The translations under genes were made by a program, and so were the position numbers. Below, piece by piece: positions 1 through 7,845 of a stretch of DNA of 33,597 nt. Position 1 is the first letter of the stretch. The number at the start of each line of letters is the position of its first letter. A model generated the notes under the pieces. That model had not been told where the DNA came from and made no database searches. It was given only the letters and a program-made list of their open reading frames with translations. The DNA is from Gallibacterium salpingitidis. GTDB lineage: Bacteria > Pseudomonadota > Gammaproteobacteria > Enterobacterales > Pasteurellaceae. The DNA lies in assembly GCF_001678495.1 (NCBI RefSeq), contig NZ_JTJL01000042.1, forward strand, positions 1-33,597, read 5' to 3'.

Positions 1-844
1 CTTGGATAATTAAGTTTCCGTATAAAGGGCCAAACTTAATCCACCAGCCATTTGGATTACTGAAATCATAACTTACGCCTAATGGCGTAGTACCTGATGT
101 CCCCCACGCATTTACTAAACTCTGAAAACGTGTTCTGTCTCCAGTAAATAATGCTGAAACTGCATCAATAACATTATTGAGTGATTTGTTTTGGTTTTCT
201 CTTAACAACACATTTTGTAATATCAAATCACCTGTCATTATGTCACCAGACTTGCTAACTTTTAAATCATTTAATTTATTTACAGCATAACTTGTAGCAA
301 CTGTGTCACTGCTTGAACTATCAATAGCATTTGATTTTTTACTGTTTTGAATGTAATTACTTAAGTTGCTAGTAATGGCATTAATTAATGCTTTTAGATT
401 TTTCCCCGCACTGGCGTTCAACCCTAAAGTTTCGCTGTCGCTGTCTAGGTCGCTAGTGAGTTGGACGATACCGGCTTGCGTTGTGTTAGCTTTGCTGATT
501 TCGTGTGTATGTCCAGTTTCATCAATAAAGTTTACACTTTCTGCATTAATCTCATTTGGAGTACTGTACCCTTTTGCCAGTTTTAAAATCGCATCACGTA
601 ACGTATTAATATTCTCTTCAGTGGGTTCAATCTGAGCTTGATCTAGGACCGCTTTAAGTTGGTTAAACAGCCACTGATCTTTTTTATCGTTCATTTGTTG
701 AACGAAGTTAAAGTCTTGTACTGTTGGCGTATCATCACCTAAATGCGCCCAACCTGCTTCATAATTAGTTTGGGAAAAGTCGGTTAAGTCTCCATTTTTT
801 GCCCAGGTAATACGTTTAAATAGATCAAGTAATTTGAGGTTCAT
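1..844 (-). CDS. Tail fibre protein, N-terminal part (runs off the left edge)
   Basis: The reading frame starts at an ATG at 844 behind a good ribosome site (AAGGAT) and is open to base 1, so about 281 residues are visible and the C-terminal receptor-binding part is missing. The first 90 residues (MNLKLLDLFKRITWAKNGD...) resemble the N-terminal attachment region seen in Pasteurellaceae prophage fibres. Around residues 110-150 a segment reading TTQAGIVQLTSDLDSDSETL matches the tail-fibre repeat family Phage_fiber_2 (PF03406). It lies 9 bp after the DUF2612 baseplate gene as the last visible gene of the tail operon. It would bind the host surface and attach to the baseplate. The family assignment is strong; receptor and length are unknown. 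Confidence 0.85.
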   Translation of the reverse strand, partial: MNLKLLDLFKRITWAKNGDLTDFSQTNYEAGWAHLGDDTPTVQDFNFVQQMNDKKDQWLFNQLKAVLDQAQIEPTEENINTLRDAILKLAKGYSTPNEINAESVNFIDETGHTHEISKANTTQAGIVQLTSDLDSDSETLGLNASAGKNLKALINAITSNLSNYIQNSKKSNAIDSSSSDTVATSYAVNKLNDLKVSKSGDIMTGDLILQNVLLRENQNKSLNNVIDAVSALFTGDRTRFQSLVNAWGTSGTTPLGVSYDFSNPNGWWIKFGPLYGNLIIQ

Positions 845-853
845 TGGTTATCC

Positions 854-1468
854 TTATTGATCAATAAATTCAACGAAAATCTTTACACCTGCGGCGGCAG
901 GTATCCATTGGTTTGGTGAGTCTTCTATTGCATCAAATTTGTTTTTGATTGCACGGGTAATAGAGATTTTTATCTCCGCATCGTTTTTTTCTTGTATATG
1001 CACCTGTTCTGCAAGAAAAAGAGCTTTGCATGCTTCAATCACATCTTCTACTGTGCCGTGAGAATTATTTGCAACAACTTTCCACTTTATCAGTCGCCGA
1101 TAAGTATCATCGGGCATATAACTCACTTGTTTACTCGTTGTTTGTAATGCTAAATCACGAATGGGGGCTTGACTAAAGGGCTTGGCTTTCGATTGCCCTG
1201 TAAAACCAAAATACCATTCTCCATTCATTTTTGTGAATGGGCGTGGCATGCCAACAATGTCGCCAACGCCGTCTAATTGCTTGCCTATCGCTGTATCAAT
1301 ATGCCGTTCCAGTAACATCTGTTTTAATGTGTGTTGCAATGTGGCATAAGGAGATAACAATAAAGTGATTAAAGCAGTGAGATTGGGTGAATAACGAAAC
1401 TGAGAAAGTTGGTGAGATAATGTGGTATCAATAAAATCTTGATCAAGCTCAGTTAATATATCTGGCAT
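854..1468 (-). CDS. Baseplate wedge-type tail protein, DUF2612 family
   Basis: This 204-residue protein begins MPDILTELDQDFI and has a strong ribosome site (AAGGAGGT). The segment DTAIGKQLDGVGDIVGMPRP near residues 60-75 is characteristic of DUF2612 and of the gpI/Mu gp48-like proteins that link baseplate protein J to the tail fibre. It lies between baseplate J (9-bp gap) and the fibre gene, the standard order in contractile-tailed phages. It is inferred to be a structural component of the baseplate rim. No enzymatic motif is visible. Confidence 0.8.
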   Translation of the reverse strand: MPDILTELDQDFIDTTLSHQLSQFRYSPNLTALITLLLSPYATLQHTLKQMLLERHIDTAIGKQLDGVGDIVGMPRPFTKMNGEWYFGFTGQSKAKPFSQAPIRDLALQTTSKQVSYMPDDTYRRLIKWKVVANNSHGTVEDVIEACKALFLAEQVHIQEKNDAEIKISITRAIKNKFDAIEDSPNQWIPAAAGVKIFVEFIDQ

Positions 1469-1477
1469 TTTACCTCC

Positions 1478-2914
1478 TTAACTAATCACAATAATTGAGG
1501 GATCAAATATCGCTTCTTCATCGTGTGCAATGACAATATTCTGTTCTTGATAACTTGGCTCTGGATCGGTAATTTGGTCGGTTTTTCCCATTTGTACTGT
1601 CACCTTACCTACGCCTGATACGGCAATACAAGCCGCAATAATTCGTTGATGAATTACATCTGATCCTACGCCCAACGTTTTGCCATAGCTGAGTAGGTTA
1701 TTTAGCACGCTGACGATATAGCCCGCTTTTGCCATTTCGCCATCATCGGTAAACGTTTCTATGACAATTTTTAGCCAAATATAACGTTTAATAGGGCGGC
1801 TGAATTTCACTAAGTGCGGTTGATCTTGGCTATCTTTTACGCTGATTGCAGTACGTCCATGTGTGCCAATCCCAATGGGTTTATATTTCAGTAATGCAGC
1901 AGCAATATCCAGATCTAATCCGCCTTTGATCACAACATAAATATGCCTTTGGGGAATACCGTTGACCATTTCATCGGTATCATTTTCATATACTCGCAAC
2001 GACTGCACGCCTGTTACACGGCTTAAATTGGAATACAATGATTCGATTGTACCAGCCCCGTTTTGCCATACGCCAAGATGGTATCGTTGATATAATTCCG
2101 CATCACTCTCTTCTAATCGTCCAGCTGCACCTTCCGCAACATTATTAACCTCAATCACGCCGTCTAACATCGTGATAAGCTCTGTCATTTGTCCTATTTC
2201 TGCTTTATCATTACTCGGCTGTTCTGTCGATAATTCACAACGCATTCCTAGTCGAGATAAAATTAGATTAGAACTGACCGAGATAGAAAAGTGTGGTACA
2301 GATTGAGCGATAATCTCAATAATCACATTATCATTTTGCACCTCGGCATAGCTGATGGCTTTAAGTTGGTTAGCTAAGCCTTGAATCACGCTCGCAACTG
2401 ATGATCGTGTCGCTTGAAAATAATAAGGTGTTCCATTTACAACCGCTGAAAAGTGATCACCTACATTGATAGTTTTGCTATTTAACTCAATGCGTGCATA
2501 CACTGCTTCATTAGGATCTATTCTCGCCTCGCTTTCCGTATAATAAAGTACTTGTGTCGCTACATTTCGCACTGCGGTATAAGCTGGAATTAGCGTATCT
2601 ACAAGACCATAAAAAATAACAGGTACTTTTGATTGTTCAGGTGGTAAGCGTTTAACGCCCGTAAATGAAACAGCACGATCTAAGTTTGTACCTGTCGCAC
2701 TCATTGGGTACATTGCCCCATAAACGCCCTCAACCAGCTCCCATAGTGTGCTAAATCGTTCCGCCTCAAGGTTTAATAACATACCTAACACCGTTTCAGG
2801 CGTTAAATCAATTTCATTACCAAAGGCTTTTTTCGCTTGCTCATAAAGTTCTTGTAGTTGCTCTGGCATTCGTTTTCGTACAAAGCCACTTCGCATCAAT
2901 CCATAATTAGCCAT
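1478..2914 (-). CDS. Baseplate J-like protein
   Basis: A 478-residue protein of the Baseplate_J family (Mu gp47, P2 gpJ relatives), which builds the baseplate wedge around the hub. Recognisable features are the N-terminal MANYGLMRSGFVRKRMPEQL, the central EGAAGRLEESDAELYQRY stretch and YSNLSRVTGVQSLRVYENDTD, both typical of J proteins. Its length is normal for the family. The start overlaps the end of the preceding gp25-like gene by 8 bp, indicating translational coupling. The minus-strand order gp25, J, DUF2612, fibre is conserved in contractile tails. Confidence 0.9.
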   Translation of the reverse strand: MANYGLMRSGFVRKRMPEQLQELYEQAKKAFGNEIDLTPETVLGMLLNLEAERFSTLWELVEGVYGAMYPMSATGTNLDRAVSFTGVKRLPPEQSKVPVIFYGLVDTLIPAYTAVRNVATQVLYYTESEARIDPNEAVYARIELNSKTINVGDHFSAVVNGTPYYFQATRSSVASVIQGLANQLKAISYAEVQNDNVIIEIIAQSVPHFSISVSSNLILSRLGMRCELSTEQPSNDKAEIGQMTELITMLDGVIEVNNVAEGAAGRLEESDAELYQRYHLGVWQNGAGTIESLYSNLSRVTGVQSLRVYENDTDEMVNGIPQRHIYVVIKGGLDLDIAAALLKYKPIGIGTHGRTAISVKDSQDQPHLVKFSRPIKRYIWLKIVIETFTDDGEMAKAGYIVSVLNNLLSYGKTLGVGSDVIHQRIIAACIAVSGVGKVTVQMGKTDQITDPEPSYQEQNIVIAHDEEAIFDPSIIVIS

Positions 2915-3272
2915 ATCGTTTTACCTTTACTTCATCTTGGATCAAGCCCTCGTTTGTTCGGGCAGAAAATTGCACGATTAATTCTCTGGCTTGACGGTTA
3001 AAATGTAATGTAAGCTGTTCAACCGCTTGAACGCCGTTAACCTGCCTTATTTTTTGGTGAAAAATTGCTTGAATGCGTGAGCTATCAGGATTTTTCACTA
3101 AAATGTCATCAAAATATGGCACTCCAATCGTAGTATCTAAAAACCATTCTCCTAAAAACGTTAAAAGCACAACCTTGATTTGTTGTGCTTTTTGGTTTAC
3201 GCCCTCAACTAACACGAGCTTTCGATCTTTGATAAATAAGTCGTGTCGGCTATCTAGTTTTAAATCTATCAT
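2907..3272 (-). CDS. Sheath-initiator/baseplate protein, GPW/gp25 family
   Basis: This 121-residue protein has the features of the GPW_gp25 fold (T4 gp25 relatives): KAQQIKVVLLTFLGEWFLD near residues 28-46, then GVPYFDDILVKNPD. Such proteins join the baseplate wedge to the first sheath ring. The start overlaps the spike gene by 4 bp (ATGA) and the end overlaps baseplate J by 8 bp, so the three are probably translated as a coupled set. Length is normal for the family. Confidence 0.85.
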   Translation of the reverse strand: MIDLKLDSRHDLFIKDRKLVLVEGVNQKAQQIKVVLLTFLGEWFLDTTIGVPYFDDILVKNPDSSRIQAIFHQKIRQVNGVQAVEQLTLHFNRQARELIVQFSARTNEGLIQDEVKVKRYG

Positions 3273-3895
3273 TCCGCTACTCCTGTTTTGCCGCCACTAT
3301 CGCCTGTATGCTTATGAGTTTGTAATGAAATACCCCCTGCGGTAACATCACCTGTTGCAGATAAAGCGCCATTAATTGCTACATCGCCGTTAAATGTACT
3401 GGCTTGAGCAGTTACGGTAAAATTATCGGTATTGATACTAACATCAGGCGAGTTAATCAAAATATTGCCACTCGGTGCAATCTTGATCGTTCCCCCTCCG
3501 TACTTAATACATAAATTCACTGGATCTGCTTTAGGAGAACGACTATTTCCGCCCATCATACAAAACGCATCTGACAGATCAAACATTCTCGGATCGTCTG
3601 GTGCGTCATAGTTGCCACTTAGCCAGTTTTCAAGCGAGCGCTGACAAAAAATCAGTAAACAGCCATCACCACTTTTAACGGGCAAGGTAACTTGAGCTAA
3701 TGCCCCGTTAATATCAGTCATAGGAAACACCACTGGGACATTAACAATCTGCGGGGCATTCAATGCTTCGCCATTGGCTAACCGTTTAGGAATAGTCGGT
3801 TGAACGGTTGCACGGACTTGATTAGCATCATAAGCGATAATTTTCGCAGGCAAGGCAACGTTAATCTCCGCAAGTGCGGTTAAAATATCATTCAT
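3269..3895 (-). CDS. Membrane-piercing spike protein, Gp138 N-terminal domain type
   Basis: A 208-residue spike protein. Residues 1-115 form an OB-fold-like Gp138_N domain (PARVSL-like VNVPVVFPMTD, VKSGDGCLLIF). A repetitive, short-strand region follows (INSPDVSINTDNFTVTAQAST, FNGDVAINGALSATGDV) that would build a trimeric beta-helix. The end THKHTGDSGGKTG has the HxH metal-binding motif common at spike tips, where paired histidines hold an iron ion. It follows the hub gene by 2 bp. The tip would puncture the outer membrane during sheath contraction. Confidence 0.85.
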   Translation of the reverse strand: MNDILTALAEINVALPAKIIAYDANQVRATVQPTIPKRLANGEALNAPQIVNVPVVFPMTDINGALAQVTLPVKSGDGCLLIFCQRSLENWLSGNYDAPDDPRMFDLSDAFCMMGGNSRSPKADPVNLCIKYGGGTIKIAPSGNILINSPDVSINTDNFTVTAQASTFNGDVAINGALSATGDVTAGGISLQTHKHTGDSGGKTGVAE

Positions 3896-3897
3896 TT

Positions 3898-4854
3898 TTA
3901 TTGCTCCTTTTTCGGGCGTTTTTTGCGATGTTTACTTTGCGCTTTCATCTCTGCTTTAGTCGGAGCATTAAGATCAACTAGATGTAACTCTGACAACCAA
4001 TCCCCCGAATGGCTATCACCTGAATGTTTGATTTTCTCAACGCGAAACCAGTTTGTGACTGTTTGGCTCTCTAGCTTAATTTTGTCACAAGGATTGACCA
4101 TTGCTAGCAGTAAACTTTTAACATTCCAGCCATCACGTGCTTGTCTGTCAAAAGCAAATTTTTCATCTTGTTTTTTACTTGGCGTATCTTGTTTTTTACT
4201 GCGTGCCGCCTCTCTAGTACGTTCAGGAAAGCCGATAAGCCCACTATCTTTTGCCAGTACATAACCTGAACGCTTAGTCACCCCTTTACGATTAACAATT
4301 TGCAATTCGCCATTTTGGATAGACCATTCAAGCCCTGTACTTGCTACAATTTTATCGAGTGCCTGACGTGCTGCACCGTAGAAACTAAAACCATTTTCCC
4401 AACGGCGAGATCGTAGATTATCCGCACCAACGAGCGTTACCCCCATTTTAGCGGCAATATCATTAGCAATTTGCGTTGAAGTTACGCCACTTTGATAACC
4501 TAATGAAACAGCAGTATCCCGAATTTCAACCAAGCCATCTAACACATAAAGCTCCGTAATCCATTCTGCGTGATCGTGATAAGAATAAGCGGTGGCAATA
4601 TCGCCAGAACAAAGGAGAGTATTACCCTCTTGCTCATAGCCTGCGTATAACATACAACGCATATCAGGCTGTTCAATCGCTTTTCTGGTTGTTGGGGCAA
4701 GATTATAAATTTTGATACTGTTTTCATTCGGCTTGCTTTCACAATCCTTTTCAATATCAAATTCAATGCGTAGCGGTGGCTCAATCACAATACCGTTTTT
4801 CTGTCCCTTTTTGCCAATCACTAGCTTATAACTGCGTAAAAAGCGATTGCTCAT
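3898..4854 (-). CDS. Baseplate hub protein
   Basis: About 318 residues, similar to the phage hub proteins that sit between plug and spike (gpD/gp44-like fold). SGDIATAYSYHDHAEWITEL and TSTQIANDIAAKMGVTL are typical of this family. A TTG at 4866 could extend the frame, but the ATG at 4854 has GAGG exactly 6 nt upstream and is chosen. The gene starts inside the end of the preceding plug gene (29-bp overlap). Near residues 220-235 there is a small internal duplication (SKKQD twice). The C-terminus is strongly basic (KHRKKRPKKEQ). The hub assignment is from context plus family resemblance. Confidence 0.75.
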   Translation of the reverse strand: MSNRFLRSYKLVIGKKGQKNGIVIEPPLRIEFDIEKDCESKPNENSIKIYNLAPTTRKAIEQPDMRCMLYAGYEQEGNTLLCSGDIATAYSYHDHAEWITELYVLDGLVEIRDTAVSLGYQSGVTSTQIANDIAAKMGVTLVGADNLRSRRWENGFSFYGAARQALDKIVASTGLEWSIQNGELQIVNRKGVTKRSGYVLAKDSGLIGFPERTREAARSKKQDTPSKKQDEKFAFDRQARDGWNVKSLLLAMVNPCDKIKLESQTVTNWFRVEKIKHSGDSHSGDWLSELHLVDLNAPTKAEMKAQSKHRKKRPKKEQ

Positions 4855-5164
4855 CGTCCACCTCAATATAAATCAGCGTTGCTTTCCCTGAAATAAAATC
4901 CTCTCGCCCAATAGCTTGTTGACTATCCTCACGCACGACGATCAACTCACCTATCGGAAACGCCTCACGGCGAATAGGTGAAATCAAAGGACGGTTAGGT
5001 AATACAACGATATTTGACACCAATTCATCGTTATACGCATTTTCAATCGCTAACGACCAAAATTGCAGCGTATCATTCCAAGAAAAATGTAAGAAAAAGA
5101 CTTCATCATCTAAATTTACTTCAGTGATAAAGTCATTTTTATCGGGAAGTTGGATGGTAAACAT
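4826..5164 (-). CDS. Baseplate plug-type protein, DUF6983-like
   Basis: A 112-residue protein (MFTIQLPDKNDFI...) resembling the small plug or first hub proteins of DUF3383-type myoviruses. The repeated aromatic stretch FFLHFSWNDTLQFWSLAI and the basic NRPLISPIRREAFPIGELIVV are family-like. A GTG at 5185 could extend it, but the ATG at 5164 has AAGGAAA at the right distance. It is the first baseplate gene after the cargo island, so its normal neighbour, the Dit-like gene, now lies 2.7 kb upstream. Two terminator-like hairpins lie just upstream, so expression probably needs read-through of the late transcript. Confidence 0.7.
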   Translation of the reverse strand: MFTIQLPDKNDFITEVNLDDEVFFLHFSWNDTLQFWSLAIENAYNDELVSNIVVLPNRPLISPIRREAFPIGELIVVREDSQQAIGREDFISGKATLIYIEVDDEQSLFTQL

Positions 5165-5186
5165 AAGTTTCCTTATTTTTGGCACG

Positions 5187-5217
5187 AAAAAATCCGCTTG
5201 CAGTTTCCTACAAGCGG
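5187..5217 (-). terminator. Intrinsic terminator at the left end of the cargo island
   Basis: On the minus strand CCGCTTG and CAAGCGG pair over a 10-nt loop and are followed by six T residues. The 3' arm contains ACAAGCGGT, the Actinobacillus-type uptake core. A second, weaker hairpin lies at 5274-5299 (AAAGCC/GGCTTT, then TTTATTATT). Both would stop transcripts of the antirepressor before the plug gene. Confidence 0.75.
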
Positions 5218-5311
5218 TTAAATACGGTAAGTGTTAGTTTAATTAATTCAACAAATGATCTACTGCTTTAATAATAAAGCCAACTGGTAAGTGGGCTTTG
5301 TCTTGAGATAG

Positions 5312-6202
5312 CTATCTTGTCCTAAACATCAATGCGGGTTTATTAAGATCATCTCTAATCTTTTTAAAATGCATCACAATGCGTTCATAATTTGTATCTG
5401 AAGTTGATTTGTCTATTAACGCTACCAATTTATCCAAAATTGGAAACGATAATTGCCAACAATGCCGATATTCGCTCGCAAAAGTGTAAACTTCAGAAGA
5501 ATAGCCAGATTTAATTTCATCTAAAGGTTTTACTAACATTTGTAATAAATCATTTTGTTGTTTTGCAGAGAATAAGCACCAAGCTAACTCTACAACATCA
5601 TTTGCTGTTAAACTAAAATTTTCAGCTTTAGGTTGCTCTATAATTAGTTCACCTTCTAAAACTAATTTATGACAATAAGCTACTGCCTTCGGTAAATCAT
5701 CTTTCGCAATATCTTCTATGCTTTTAACGTTCATATATTGATGAACAAGATTATAAGCATCAGAGTAGATTAAGCCTTTTTTACTCACTAGCATATTAAC
5801 CGCATCTCGTAAGCCTGTGCGCTCATCTACTGTTGTTTGAATTCTCTCCGCTTTACCTTTAAACCAATAATCAAATAATGCTTGATAACATTCTTTTTTA
5901 TATTTGATCAAAGTTTCTCTAATTTCTGGTTTTACTCTGTTTGTATCAATACCAAATAACCAGCCGTTAAGATATTGGATTGGGAGGCAGACCATTTCTT
6001 GTTCACCGCCATTTGTAGGTGTGATCATCACGATCATACCTTTAGAAAGTACTTCATCTCTTTTAATTCTTAATAACTGTGCATTCCACGCTAAGCCAAT
6101 ATTTTCACAGATTGGTTTCATTGCTGTGTAATATGTGCCGTTTTGTTCAAAGGTAACTAAAGATTGATTGTTGAATTGAATAGTTGATAATTGAGTAGTC
6201 AT
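5312..6202 (-). CDS. Phage antirepressor, P22_AR_N domain, inside the tail operon
   Basis: A 296-residue protein. Residues 1-115 match the P22 antirepressor N-terminal family (YYTAMKPICENIGLAWNAQ, LPIQYLNGWLFGIDTNRV, IKYKKECYQALFDYW). Residues about 120-296 form a predicted helical tail I cannot assign. Antirepressors of this family inactivate phage repressors by direct binding. The ribosome site is AGAAGGAAA before the ATG at 6202. The gene is expressed behind a C4-type RNA leader (6246-6322) and ends before terminators. Its position between the Dit-like and plug genes is unusual for an immunity gene; together with the neighbouring nuclease gene it looks like inserted cargo. Confidence 0.85.
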   Translation of the reverse strand: MTTQLSTIQFNNQSLVTFEQNGTYYTAMKPICENIGLAWNAQLLRIKRDEVLSKGMIVMITPTNGGEQEMVCLPIQYLNGWLFGIDTNRVKPEIRETLIKYKKECYQALFDYWFKGKAERIQTTVDERTGLRDAVNMLVSKKGLIYSDAYNLVHQYMNVKSIEDIAKDDLPKAVAYCHKLVLEGELIIEQPKAENFSLTANDVVELAWCLFSAKQQNDLLQMLVKPLDEIKSGYSSEVYTFASEYRHCWQLSFPILDKLVALIDKSTSDTNYERIVMHFKKIRDDLNKPALMFRTR

Positions 6203-6245
6203 TGTTAGATTTCCTTCTGATAGAAGCCCTAATTTTGAGTTAGGG

Positions 6246-6322
6246 TGATCGACAGCTCAAAACTAGTCTAACTCTAGCGGACGTATTCCCTTTCGGTATT
6301 GTATTAGTCGCACTGTCGATCA
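6246..6322 (-). ncRNA. C4-type antisense RNA leader of the antirepressor gene
   Basis: The 77-nt element on the minus strand is closed by a perfect 10-bp stem, TGATCGACAG (6322-6313) with CTGTCGATCA (6255-6246). Inside is ACAATACCGAAAGGGAATA, whose CC-GAAA-GG hairpin is shared with a second element at 32948-33026. A small stem (CTAG/CTAG) presents AGTTAGA. GAGTTAG is the exact complement of CTAACTC at 6243-6237, and GTTAGA is the complement of TCTAAC at 6209-6204 just before the start codon. In phages P1 and P7 the 77-nt c4 RNA lies at the 5' end of the ant transcript and represses ant in this way. The assignment to the C4 family is by architecture; no covariance search was possible. Confidence 0.8.
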
Positions 6323-6463
6323 TTGATATTAATTTTTATTTTTGTATTGAAATTGGTTAGAAAAGAAAAAGAGAAACACGAATTTCAGATACAAAAAAAC
6401 CACACTTTCGGGGTGATTAACCTAGTTAGATAAAGGCTTTTGAGACCTATTTATGATAATAAT

Positions 6464-6491
6464 AAAAAAGCCTGTCTTTGTAAACAGGCTT
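6464..6491 (-). terminator. Intrinsic terminator of the nuclease gene
   Basis: On the minus strand AAGCCTGT pairs perfectly with ACAGGCTT over an 8-nt loop and runs into six T residues. It lies 20 bp after the stop codon of the nuclease gene and separates it from the C4/antirepressor unit. The 140 bp between it and the C4 element (6323-6463) are A+T-rich and hold only a weak possible promoter (TAATAT just upstream of the C4 stem). Confidence 0.85.
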
Positions 6492-6511
6492 GATTTCAAT
6501 ACTCTTAACTA

Positions 6512-7678
6512 TTACTGTTTTTTTCTAGAGAAATTTTCATCATTTTGACAGTATAGTAAAGAATCTTTTATTAACCCACTAATTCTTAAAACATTTTCAG
6601 GATAATCAATAATAATATAGCTTCCTGATATTTCTAACCCTGCTCTACAGACTTCCTTGATAATATTATCCGTCATTTCTATTGGCAATTGAATTGACGG
6701 TCTTTGTTTATTATCAAAATACCTTACAAGCCATCTATTCGTTTTCCCTTGATATAAAATACTAAAATAACTCTCAGTATCTTTTGAAACTATATCAATT
6801 TCATCTCCAACTATCTTCTTGATCAGATCAAATAACAATCTTTCAGTATAAGTTGTAACTATTTTTTCATTATTAGGATCTATGATATCTGCTTTTTCAT
6901 CTATAATATTTTCTTCATTTTCTTCTGTTATCTCTTCTTCTTTACTAAAATGTAGATTACTCGCTATAGATAATCCAGACAAAACCATATCACTAACAGC
7001 TTTCTCTACCGCATTTTTCACAATTGGAGCTATTGTTTCTAAAAACTTTTGATTCAATTGTCGCCCAATATTAGACTTAGAAGCTACAAACCTCACAAAA
7101 TCTAGGTCTACATTTTTTAAGCTTTCAGATATTGTTTTTGTAAATGCAGATAAATACACACTTTCTTCAGCTAAAGTTCTTAATGCCTCTGGTTGAAAAG
7201 CATCATGACAAAATTGCATTAATTGGTCTATTTTTACTGAATCTATACTATCTAACTTAATTTTTAAAAATGGCGTATTATCCATAATATTTTTTTCTTT
7301 TAAATCTGTAAAAAAACGCCATTCTCTACCATTAGTTATTGCTGAAACAGCAACTTCTGGTGTTGCATTAAAGTATCTCGATAATTGAGGTGAATGGTTG
7401 TTTAAATCTTCAGAATAAGATTTAGCTTCAATAAACATTACAGGAACACCATGACAAAACAGCGCATAATCCACTCTTTCACCATTTTTTACTCCAACAA
7501 AATCAGCTTGATATTCTGCTTTTACTTTTGTTGGGTCATATGGACTAAATCCTAAAATATCTAATAATGGAAGTATTAATGCTTGCTTAGTAGTTTCTTC
7601 TGTATCGCAATGCTTGCCAACATTTATTACGTGCTGAATATGTTGAACAACCCTTTCTTTAAATAGTTTATCTTCCAT
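6512..7678 (-). CDS. Restriction-like PD-(D/E)XK nuclease, HsdR N-terminal type (cargo gene)
   Basis: A 388-residue protein. Residues 1-150 match the type I restriction HsdR N-terminal domain: TEETTKQALILPLLDILGFS, D70 in ERVDYALF, and E84-A-K86 in VMFIEAKS give a complete D...ExK nuclease site. The rest (about 150-388) has an acidic linker (EEEITEENEENIIDEK) and an unassigned C-terminal domain. No helicase or specificity subunit is present. Such single proteins are common in prophages; a defence or exclusion role is inferred. A TTG start at 7708 lacks a ribosome site, so the ATG at 7678 is chosen, although its own site is weak. The gene is more A+T-rich than the tail genes around it and has its own promoter and terminator, suggesting transfer. 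Confidence 0.75.
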   Translation of the reverse strand: MEDKLFKERVVQHIQHVINVGKHCDTEETTKQALILPLLDILGFSPYDPTKVKAEYQADFVGVKNGERVDYALFCHGVPVMFIEAKSYSEDLNNHSPQLSRYFNATPEVAVSAITNGREWRFFTDLKEKNIMDNTPFLKIKLDSIDSVKIDQLMQFCHDAFQPEALRTLAEESVYLSAFTKTISESLKNVDLDFVRFVASKSNIGRQLNQKFLETIAPIVKNAVEKAVSDMVLSGLSIASNLHFSKEEEITEENEENIIDEKADIIDPNNEKIVTTYTERLLFDLIKKIVGDEIDIVSKDTESYFSILYQGKTNRWLVRYFDNKQRPSIQLPIEMTDNIIKEVCRAGLEISGSYIIIDYPENVLRISGLIKDSLLYCQNDENFSRKKQ

Positions 7679-7718
7679 GCCATCACCATATTTTACTAAA
7701 TTAATCAAATATATGTTG

Positions 7719-7746
7719 GTTATAATACTGTATTATGGTAATACAA
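7719..7746 (-). promoter_or_regulatory. Promoter and palindromic operator of the nuclease gene
   Basis: On the minus strand TTGTAT (7746-7741) and TATAAC (7724-7719) are 16 bp apart, about 40 bp before the start codon. TGTATTATGGTAATACA at 7729-7745 is a perfect 7-bp inverted repeat with a 3-bp centre, filling the spacer and overlapping the -35 box. That is a classic place for a repressor to bind. The binding protein is not known. Confidence 0.55.
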
Positions 7747-7845
7747 AAAAGAGAACTAAATCACATTTCTATTGATTTACCCTTATTAACTTATTTTTGC
7801 GATCTGCATCGACAAAATAATAGATAGTTATATTAAGACCTAATA

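Noticed and set aside
366..635. Plus-strand hydrophobic open frame
   Set aside because: It lies opposite the tail fibre gene, which is continuous and recognisable on the minus strand.
3923..4264. Plus-strand open frame opposite the hub gene
   Set aside because: It mirrors the coding strand of the hub gene and has no ribosome site or family features.
5210..5218. ACAAGCGGT as evidence for an Actinobacillus-type host
   Set aside because: It occurs once, in a terminator arm, whereas the Haemophilus-type core AAGTGCGGT occurs five times; the latter better indicates the host branch.
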